The notes under the pieces: model-generated
The model's database searches: none
Told to the model about the DNA's origin: nothing
The model's input: only the letters and a program-made list of their open reading frames with translations
Assembly: GCF_000242595.2 (NCBI RefSeq)
Contig: NC_017098.1
Span: 2,437,501-2,501,500, forward strand
Source: Spirochaeta africana DSM 8902
Lineage (GTDB): Bacteria > Spirochaetota > Spirochaetia > DSM-27196 > DSM-8902
Reading direction: 5' to 3'
DNA length: 64,000 nt
Part shown: one piece after another, positions 1 through 5,983 of the stretch
How positions within the stretch are numbered: position 1 is the first letter of the stretch
How the letters are laid out: each line of letters opens with the position of its first letter
Translations under genes and position numbers: made by a program

Positions 1-42
1 GCAAATAAAACGCCGAACCAGCCTGGCCCTGCCGAGAAACTA

Positions 43-399
43 TCAATCCTGAACGCCAGTGCTCCCGGCAGCTTCGTCAGTATCTTTCTCGTCTTTCGGC
101 AACAACTGTTCCTTGGCCGCAATACTTTCTTTTATCTCCTCGAGTCGCTGGAAATACTCCTTGACCTCAGGGGTCTTGGAAGAAACCGATCCCTTGCCTT
201 CATCGACCAGCAGCTCATACACCTTGGTCCCAAGCCTGGTCAACTCCTGCTTTGCCTGACCTTCCAGCTGCCGGATCTCAAGGCGAATCACACTGGTCTC
301 GCCAAAATCATGCACCTTGTCGCGTGCTTTTTCCAGAAAGTCTTTCGATCCTTCCATGCTGTGAGATAGCACCTCTTTCATACGTGTCATAAAATCCAT
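43..399 (-). CDS. Small helical cytoplasmic protein of unknown function
   Basis: I do not recognise a family. The 118-residue product has no signal peptide or membrane segment. It is rich in Lys, Glu and Leu with a heptad-like pattern over roughly residues 15-100, and ends in an acidic, Ala/Gly-rich tail, so an amphipathic helical or coiled-coil fold (phasin-like in general character) is likely. The start was placed at the ATG of MDFMTRMKEV because AGGAGA lies about eight bases upstream; a longer reading to 801 has Arg-rich, non-protein-like sequence and was rejected. It is divergent from adk, with about 130 bases between the two starts that must hold both promoters. Confidence 0.7.
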   Translation of the reverse strand: MDFMTRMKEVLSHSMEGSKDFLEKARDKVHDFGETSVIRLEIRQLEGQAKQELTRLGTKVYELLVDEGKGSVSSKTPEVKEYFQRLEEIKESIAAKEQLLPKDEKDTDEAAGSTGVQD

Positions 400-533
400 A
401 GAAGTCTCCTTTACGGTAAGTATACTGCCCTGATGGCCGGATCGCCAACCACAGCGGCTATATGAGGTTGACCGTGATTTTGAAACGATTGTACACTTCC
501 CCATCTTATACAGACAAACAGAAGGAGCCTGTA

Positions 534-1166
534 ATGAAATTAGTATTTCTCGGCCCCCCGGGTGCCGGAAAAGGCACCATGGCCGGAAAGCTTGCACTCG
601 AAAAGGACCTGGTGCATATCTCGACCGGCGATATCTTCCGCGCAGCGATTCGGAACGAGACCGAGCTGGGAAAAAAAGTAAAGGGGATCCTCGCCTCAGG
701 TGACCTGGTGCCCGATGAATTGACCATAGCACTGGTCCAGGAACGCCTTGAGCAGAAGGACACCGCAAATGGATATATTCTCGATGGCTTTCCCCGGACA
801 ATTACCCAGGCAGATGCTCTGAGTGAGTTTGCCAACCTGAACGGGGTTATCAACTTCGCCATCTCCGACACTGAAGTGGTACGCCGGCTATCCGGGCGAC
901 GGGTAGCCCCTGCCTCTGGCAGGATATACCATATTGAATTCGATCCACCCAAAACAGCTGGCAAGGACGATGAAACCGGCGAAGAACTGATAATTCGGGA
1001 TGATGACAAGGAAGATGCAATCAAGCATCGCCTGGAGGTGTACCGCAGCCAGACACAACCACTGATCGATTACTATCGATCACGCGATCAGCTCCACGAC
1101 CTGAATGCCAGTCCGGCTCCGGATGCGGTATACACCGCACTGCTACAGCTGCTTGACTCACTGTAA
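534..1166 (+). CDS. adk: Adenylate kinase
   Basis: Converts ATP + AMP to 2 ADP in the cytoplasm, keeping adenylate pools balanced. The 210-residue length is typical. The P-loop GPPGAGKGT sits at residues 7-15, the ISTGDIFR AMP-binding segment at about 29-36, and DGFPRT at 84-89. The LID region (about 120-160) is the long form and lacks the four-cysteine zinc knuckle seen in many Gram-positive enzymes. The start has GAAGGAG seven bases upstream; the in-frame extension to 462 adds residues without family similarity. A possible promoter (TTGACC, 18 bases, TACACT) lies in the upstream gap. A hairpin follows the stop codon. Confidence 0.97.
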   Translation: MKLVFLGPPGAGKGTMAGKLALEKDLVHISTGDIFRAAIRNETELGKKVKGILASGDLVPDELTIALVQERLEQKDTANGYILDGFPRTITQADALSEFANLNGVINFAISDTEVVRRLSGRRVAPASGRIYHIEFDPPKTAGKDDETGEELIIRDDDKEDAIKHRLEVYRSQTQPLIDYYRSRDQLHDLNASPAPDAVYTALLQLLDSL

Positions 1167-1182
1167 ACACCCCGACATTGAC

Positions 1183-1208
1183 AAACGGCAGGCATACACC
1201 TGCCGTTT
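1183..1208. terminator. Hairpin between convergent adk and TPR gene
   Basis: AAACGGCAGG and CCTGCCGTTT form a perfect 10-bp stem with a six-base loop between the convergent stops. The flanking T runs are short on both strands, so termination strength is uncertain, but the position suits a bidirectional terminator. Confidence 0.6.
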
Positions 1209-2099
1209 CTATTCCCCGCTGTTAATCAGATCCCGAATGGCCTCCGGCACGTCAACCTCAAGACGCGTCACCAGCTGTTGCAGCCGTTCAACATCCGCGA
1301 ACCCCTGAGACACCGCCTGCGACAATGCGGCCGCAGCGCGCTCCTGATCCTCTGCTGCGACAATCAGCAGCTCCGCATGCCGGAAGGATACCTCGCCCTC
1401 CGCCGTATGCGTTCGGGCAGCAGCCTCGTACAAGAGCAAAGCCGCATCGTACCGCTCGGCATGTTCCAGGGCCTCGCCAAGCCGCAGGGTAATCGCCTTA
1501 CTCTCCGGCACCCGTTGCACCACAGCATCCACATCATTTTCGTGGTCATCAAGAAGATCGGGGGTGTAGGCAGCGGCTATGACCAGCATCACCTGGGCTC
1601 TGGTGTGTTCGGGGTCAATCGCACGCGCTCTCCCGGCAGCATCGTAGGCTGCCTGATACCGCCCCAGTTCAAGCAGGGTCACCGAATAGTTCAGCCAGCC
1701 ACTCAGCGACACCCGCTGATCCTCTGCTATGGCGCTCATAACCGAAGCAGCCTCCTGCCAGTCGCCGGCAGCACCATGCGCGTAGGCCAGCGTCTCCCGA
1801 ACCAGGGTATTGTCGGGATCAAGCTGCAGCAGATCCTGCAAGGTCCTCACCGCCTGGTCCGGTTGATCAAGCAACAGCTGGGCCCGCGCCAGATTATAGG
1901 AAGCGCGAGTCATGCCCGGGTCGATGTCCAGCGCACGGGCAAAATACTCCCGAGCCTGGGAATAGTTCCCCTGATCAAGATACCCGACCCCAAGATTATA
2001 GTAATCCCGCGCCAACTCAGGCTGTCGGCTTGCACACCCGACAGCGGCGATCAGCAGGAGCACCAGGAAACATATTCGGCTGCGGAAAATCGACACCAC
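1209..2099 (-). CDS. TPR-repeat lipoprotein
   Basis: Predicted exported lipoprotein. A basic n-region, a Leu/Val/Ile-rich stretch and an AAVGC lipobox put the lipidated cysteine at about residue 22. At least four tetratricopeptide units follow (for example ARDYYNLGVGYLDQGNYSQA and related units to about residue 200), implying a protein-protein scaffold at the envelope. I chose a GTG start: GGTGGAG lies just upstream, inside the end of the preceding UPRTase gene, and this places the lipobox normally. The alternative ATG at 2177 would bury the signal peptide. It is four bases downstream of the UPRTase stop, so the two are probably cotranscribed. The specific role is unknown. Confidence 0.8.
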   Translation of the reverse strand: MVSIFRSRICFLVLLLIAAVGCASRQPELARDYYNLGVGYLDQGNYSQAREYFARALDIDPGMTRASYNLARAQLLLDQPDQAVRTLQDLLQLDPDNTLVRETLAYAHGAAGDWQEAASVMSAIAEDQRVSLSGWLNYSVTLLELGRYQAAYDAAGRARAIDPEHTRAQVMLVIAAAYTPDLLDDHENDVDAVVQRVPESKAITLRLGEALEHAERYDAALLLYEAAARTHTAEGEVSFRHAELLIVAAEDQERAAAALSQAVSQGFADVERLQQLVTRLEVDVPEAIRDLINSGE

Positions 2100-2103
2100 T
2101 ACA

Positions 2104-3171
2104 CTACTCCACCCGCAAAACAGTCTGCTCGATTTTGGCCAGCTGACTGCGATAAAGATTGGCGATCTGCGCTCCATAGTCTGCCAGCAGCTGAATCATA
2201 TTCCGGGGATACTCCTCCTGATCGCTGCCATTCAGGCGATCGCCGGCATCCCCCAGACCTGGAAGTATGTAGGCCATGTCATTCAGAACAGGATCCATCC
2301 ACAGTGTGTAGACCTGAGCCCCCTCGATAGCGCGCACCACCTGCAGGGTTCCCTTCAGGGATGAAATAACATTAAAAAACTGGACACTGCGCGGCTTGAT
2401 CCCTTGCTGTTTGATGTAATTGATGATGGTAACCAGGCTTCCGCCGGTGGCATTCATCGGGTCTGCAAAGATCAGGTCCTTGCCATCAAGGTCCGCCAAT
2501 GAGTAATAGGACCTCTGCAGGTCCAGGATATACTCCATGTTGGCTTCTTTCTTGCTGTCATCCCGTCGGATCTTGAATAGCGCAAACGGGGTAACATACC
2601 CGGTTGATGAATACTCCTGTATCTCTTTGGACATAATCATAGACGGCAGCAGGGCACCGCGCAGCATGACACACATAACACTGTTTTCAATCTGGGCGTC
2701 TACATCAGGGATCTTGTGCACCGCAAAGTTCTGCACCGGAGCGGTCACCGGTGTTTTTACAATCAGATGGTTCTTCCGATGCCCCTCAGGATCTCCGAAG
2801 GCAAGATTGAATAACAACTCATACGCACGCTGAATGTAATACACGAACTCGGATTGCTGGGTGCGGACATCACGCAGCTTGGCAATCAACCGGCTGGCCT
2901 CACCATGCACCGATCGCGGGGTCTGAAAGGAATACACCTTGATATTCTCCTCGCCCTGGGTGACCTCCTGCATCCGGCGCCCCATATCATTATAGAGCTT
3001 GATTAGTCGTTCCTTTGCCTCTGCAAGCCGGCTTTCATTCTGGCTGGTAGCCAGTACCCGCGAGGACTCCAGCGCCTCTGCATAAAGCTGGTCCATATCG
3101 CTGAGCGCTGATTTATCGGCGTCGGTAAGGTAGCCATCCAGATCGGATGCAGTAAGTATAATCTTGTCCAT
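2104..3171 (-). CDS. Uracil phosphoribosyltransferase-like protein with N-terminal helical domain
   Basis: The C-terminal part (about residues 135-320) matches the UPRTase fold: the PRPP loop DPMNATGGS at 237-245 and the uracil-binding segment PGLGDAGDRLNG at 304-315. By family it would make UMP from uracil and PRPP (pyrimidine salvage). At 355 residues it is much longer than classical Upp (about 210). The extra 130 residues are mostly helical and unrecognised, and the family's usual N-terminal segment is diverged, so specificity may differ. There is no Shine-Dalgarno sequence; TATACT lies six bases before the ATG, so the mRNA is probably leaderless. Confidence 0.85.
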   Translation of the reverse strand: MDKIILTASDLDGYLTDADKSALSDMDQLYAEALESSRVLATSQNESRLAEAKERLIKLYNDMGRRMQEVTQGEENIKVYSFQTPRSVHGEASRLIAKLRDVRTQQSEFVYYIQRAYELLFNLAFGDPEGHRKNHLIVKTPVTAPVQNFAVHKIPDVDAQIENSVMCVMLRGALLPSMIMSKEIQEYSSTGYVTPFALFKIRRDDSKKEANMEYILDLQRSYYSLADLDGKDLIFADPMNATGGSLVTIINYIKQQGIKPRSVQFFNVISSLKGTLQVVRAIEGAQVYTLWMDPVLNDMAYILPGLGDAGDRLNGSDQEEYPRNMIQLLADYGAQIANLYRSQLAKIEQTVLRVE

Positions 3172-3183
3172 ACCGGCAGTATA
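3172..3183 (-). promoter_or_regulatory. Leaderless -10 element of the UPRTase-like gene
   Basis: Reading on the minus strand, TATACT is followed by GCCGGT and then the ATG. The spacing predicts transcription starting on the A of the start codon. Confidence 0.65.
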
Positions 3184-3308
3184 GCGGATGCCAGTCAGCG
3201 CAGACAAGGGTACAGAAAACCGAACCTCCCGGATTGGCGGCAGTTCTGTCGACGCCGTGTGCACAATACAGTATATTGATCAGATCATACCGCGCAAAAG
3301 GAGCACAC

Positions 3309-3776
3309 ATGAAGAAGCACATGAAAATCATGGCAATCGTACTCGCATTCCTGGGGATATCGACAACCGCCTACAGCTGGGGTGTTGGCGCCTCCTTCGG
3401 GATTCAACCACTGGGCGGCAATCCCGGGCAGAATGTCCTGCTGAGCGTAAAACCGGATCAGGTCCCCTTTCTGCTTGGTGCTGGAGTCCGGATTGCTGAG
3501 GATGAATTCAGCCTTGGTCTTACCGCCGACTGGTGGGCATTGAACGAACACCTGGTCAGTTTTCTGAACATCTATGTCGGCCCCGGGCTCTACACCGCGA
3601 TCGGCAATGAATTCGAGCTGGGTGGCCGCGTCCCGGTTGGCCTGAATGCCTTCCCGGTGGATTTCCTCGAGCTGTTTTTCGAGGTCGCACCAACCCTGGC
3701 ACTGGTATCACCTGGCGGAATTACCTTTCCGGACTTTGGCCTGCAAGGCGCAATCGGATTCCGATTCTGGTTCTGA
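3309..3776 (+). CDS. Exported small beta-rich protein, probable outer-membrane protein
   Basis: The 155-residue product has an N-terminal signal peptide (MKKHMKIMAIVLAFLGIS, cleavage near TAYS/WG). The mature part is dominated by alternating polar/hydrophobic strands with many Gly and aromatic residues and ends FRFWF, the terminal aromatic pattern of outer-membrane barrels. The start follows AAAAGGAG with normal spacing; the longer reading to 3234 adds no recognisable residues. No catalytic motif is visible. A strong bidirectional terminator separates it from another barrel-type gene facing it, so the two are independent units. Confidence 0.75.
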   Translation: MKKHMKIMAIVLAFLGISTTAYSWGVGASFGIQPLGGNPGQNVLLSVKPDQVPFLLGAGVRIAEDEFSLGLTADWWALNEHLVSFLNIYVGPGLYTAIGNEFELGGRVPVGLNAFPVDFLELFFEVAPTLALVSPGGITFPDFGLQGAIGFRFWF

Positions 3777-3822
3777 CAACTGTCAGGCTACCCCTTTCGG
3801 GATACTTTATGACCGCATAAAG

Positions 3823-3855
3823 AAAAAGCCGCCGGATTATTCCGGCGGCTTTTTT
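3823..3855. terminator. Bidirectional Rho-independent terminator
   Basis: GCCGCCGGA and TCCGGCGGC form a nine-bp stem around a TTAT loop, flanked by five A on the left and six T on the right. It can terminate both convergent exported-protein genes. Confidence 0.92.
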
Positions 3856-3870
3856 ATGGCTGCATTCAGC

Positions 3871-4494
3871 CTACAGCTCGAGCTTGTAGCCCACCGAGAA
3901 CTGGAAGAACCGGTTAGTCATGCTTACGTCGTCAACGTTCGACATGTTTGCGAAGCCATGATTGTAATACGCACCCAGCAGTACATTATTGACCTCTACA
4001 CCTGCACCAACTGTAGCGCCGAAATCAAGCCGATTCAACTCGCCGGGATCTGAACCCCAGTCGATATCGGCAGAGATTGAGGTACCATCCATCTCGGCTG
4101 ACACATTGGCTGCCAATCCGAATCCGACATACCCACCGGCAGCGGCAAAGATCTTCGGCCCGCCGACATCGACACCGAGCTTCAGCAGTACCGGCACATC
4201 CAGATACCACAGGCTTATGGTTTGAGTAAAATCCCCATCCTTGAATACAGACCCTTTGTTGGAAAGGAACGAACCGACCTCGAGGGCGAGCACATCGGCC
4301 AACTCAAGCTCCAACGCAGCACCCACATGTGCACCCAGCTTGAAATCATCACTCTCGGTATCATCATCAACCGTGACGTACATATTTGCCAGATTCAGAC
4401 CGCCGCGAAGATTAAACGCCTGCGCAAACGCCCCGCTTGCACTGACCACGAACAGGATCAGCATGATCACTGTTACTTTTTTTGAGAATTGCAT
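3871..4494 (-). CDS. Outer-membrane beta-barrel protein (porin-family-like)
   Basis: The 207-residue product has a clear signal peptide (MQFSKKVTVIMLILFVVSASGAFA) followed by FNLRGGLNLANMY, the typical opening strand of small PorT/OmpX-like barrels. Alternating strands continue throughout, with a conserved-looking IFAAAGGYVGFGLAA strand pair, and the chain ends FQFSVGYKLEL, a barrel C-terminus. The start has GGAGGAG about eight bases upstream. It probably sits in the outer membrane; substrate or ligand is unknown. A TATAAG -10-like hexamer lies some 40 bases upstream. Confidence 0.8.
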   Translation of the reverse strand: MQFSKKVTVIMLILFVVSASGAFAQAFNLRGGLNLANMYVTVDDDTESDDFKLGAHVGAALELELADVLALEVGSFLSNKGSVFKDGDFTQTISLWYLDVPVLLKLGVDVGGPKIFAAAGGYVGFGLAANVSAEMDGTSISADIDWGSDPGELNRLDFGATVGAGVEVNNVLLGAYYNHGFANMSNVDDVSMTNRFFQFSVGYKLEL

Positions 4495-4599
4495 AAAAAT
4501 TCTCCTCCTTGTTTGTGATAGCTATCTTATAGCGCACTGCTTCTGAGAAAACAAATTTTATTGCGATTTTTCTGGAGAAACCCGGTTATTGCGAGACCT

Positions 4600-4634
4600 A
4601 AAAAAAGGCCGCCTGCGATTACTCGCGGGCGGCC
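4600..4634 (-). terminator. Terminator downstream of tRNA-Glu
   Basis: On the minus strand GGCCGCC pairs with GGCGGCC and is followed by seven T. It begins a few bases past the CCA end of tRNA-Glu. Confidence 0.85.
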
Positions 4635-4638
4635 ATGT

Positions 4639-4713
4639 TGGCATCTCCTAGGGGAGTCGAACCCCTGTTGCCAGGATGAAAACCTGGAGTCCTAACCACT
4701 AGACGAAGGAGAC
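4639..4713 (-). tRNA. tRNA-Glu (anticodon TTC)
   Basis: Cloverleaf read on the minus strand: acceptor GTCTCCT pairs with AGGAGAT (one G-T), the anticodon stem CCAGG/CCTGG encloses loop TTTTCAT with anticodon TTC, and the T arm AGGGG-TTCGACT-CCCCT is perfect. The discriminator is G and a CCA end is encoded. Confidence 0.96.
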
Positions 4714-4773
4714 GTGTTGATGTGGAAGCTACCATGTAAGGCATGCTGTGTCAACCAGCTTCCACAAAAAACC

Positions 4774-4846
4774 TGAGCCGAACAGGGTTCGAACCTGTGA
4801 CCCACGCCTTAAAAGGGCGTTGCTCTACCAGCTGAGCTATCGGCCC
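4774..4846 (-). tRNA. tRNA-Lys (anticodon TTT)
   Basis: Acceptor GGGCCGA pairs with TCGGCTC, the D arm contains AGCTCAGCTGGTAGAGC, the anticodon stem ACGCC/GGCGT encloses CTTTTAA (TTT), and the T arm has GTTCGAAC. The discriminator A is followed by GGT, so CCA is not encoded, unlike in the neighbouring tRNA-Glu. It lies upstream of tRNA-Glu on the same strand, 60 bases away, and the two could share a transcript. Confidence 0.96.
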
Positions 4847-4893
4847 AACGAGGGTGGAAAGTACCAGAGTTACCGGGATTTGTCAACAGCGGG

Positions 4894-5958
4894 TTACAAA
4901 AAAATCCGGCGCCCATCACGAGAACTCTGCAGGGCAGCTTCGATTATCCTGATTCCGCACAACGCATCTGACAGATCTACCGGCAGCGGCGCGGTCCCGT
5001 CTATGGCTTCTGCAAATGCCCGATAGAATCGGGTATAGTCACCAGGTTGGTTTTCAGTCAGCTCTACCGGCTGAAGGTTCCCTGCCTCATCTACACGGCA
5101 CAGCTCTCCTCTACGATCAGCAGCATCGATCCCCCAGCCCGTATCCCCCTCAGGCCCTGCCGGTCGTCGCCCGGAACGCAGCGCGTCTTCCTGGGGATCC
5201 AAACCGTCTATCCGCCAGCTGCCACGGGTGCCGTAGACACGGAACCGATCGGTCTGAAACCTGGCCACAAAACAACCGCTGTGGAGAATCACCCTGGTCT
5301 GCGGATACTCCAGCAGGATATGAAAATAGTCTTCGATCTCGCTGCCGGCTCGAGTCGCGGCAACATCAGCGAACACCGATAACGGGGGGCCAAACAGCAC
5401 CAGCGCCTGATCTATGAGATGCGGCCCCAGATCATACAGGATCCCGCTGCCCGGCAGATTCTGCTCACGCCAGCGATCGCGAACATGGGGGCGATACCGG
5501 TCAAAATGGGAATGGAACTCCCGTATTTCTCCCAGCACCCCGTCAGCGATCAGCTGCTGAAGGGTCAGGAAATCGTTGTCATAGCGACGATTATGATACA
5601 CGCTGAGCTTCTTGCCCTGTTCAGCAGCGATGTGCTGCAACTGTTCGCCGTCATCGGCAGAAATCACCCAGGGCTTGTCGATTATCACGTGTTTCCCGGA
5701 TTCCAGTGCGGCCTGTGCAATCTCGAAATGGGTCGTGTTGGGCGAGGCCACCACCACCACATCAATATCGGGCATCTCCAGCAGGCTTTGATAATCCGGG
5801 CAGACCGCGGCATCCGGGTATGCCTGCGCCACTTCTGCTGCCCGACTGGTAACCACGGCGCGCAGCTGAAAACGACCGCTGCTGGTGAGTACGGGTGCAT
5901 GGAATGCGCTCCCTGCCAGCCCGAAGCCAACCAAACCTGCGTTATATACTGTTTCCAT
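4894..5958 (-). CDS. Gfo/Idh/MocA-family oxidoreductase
   Basis: NAD(P)-dependent sugar/polyol oxidoreductase family. The 354-residue protein has the dinucleotide-binding GFGLAG at residues 11-16, VVVASPNTTH at 67-77, and DKPW at 94-97 where the family has EKP with the catalytic lysine. GPHLIDQAL later carries the family's GxHxxD-type motif. It is closest in character to the YdgJ-like subgroup (GLVGFGLAG, IDKPW). Substrate cannot be read from the sequence. It has no Shine-Dalgarno sequence; TATACT ends six bases before the ATG. It is divergent from the PEP/pyruvate-binding gene with only 25 bases between start codons. Confidence 0.93.
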   Translation of the reverse strand: METVYNAGLVGFGLAGSAFHAPVLTSSGRFQLRAVVTSRAAEVAQAYPDAAVCPDYQSLLEMPDIDVVVVASPNTTHFEIAQAALESGKHVIIDKPWVISADDGEQLQHIAAEQGKKLSVYHNRRYDNDFLTLQQLIADGVLGEIREFHSHFDRYRPHVRDRWREQNLPGSGILYDLGPHLIDQALVLFGPPLSVFADVAATRAGSEIEDYFHILLEYPQTRVILHSGCFVARFQTDRFRVYGTRGSWRIDGLDPQEDALRSGRRPAGPEGDTGWGIDAADRRGELCRVDEAGNLQPVELTENQPGDYTRFYRAFAEAIDGTAPLPVDLSDALCGIRIIEAALQSSRDGRRIFL

Positions 5959-5983
5959 AGCCCAAGTATACTATACTTTCTGT
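5959..5983. promoter_or_regulatory. Overlapping divergent leaderless promoters on a 13-bp palindrome
   Basis: AGTATACTATACT at 5965-5977 is a perfect palindrome about its central base. Its left half read on the minus strand is TATACT, six bases from the ATG at 5958. Its right half read on the plus strand is TATACT, six bases from the ATG at 5984. Both genes lack Shine-Dalgarno sequences. One polymerase footprint would cover both -10 boxes, so the two promoters are probably mutually exclusive. Confidence 0.7.
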
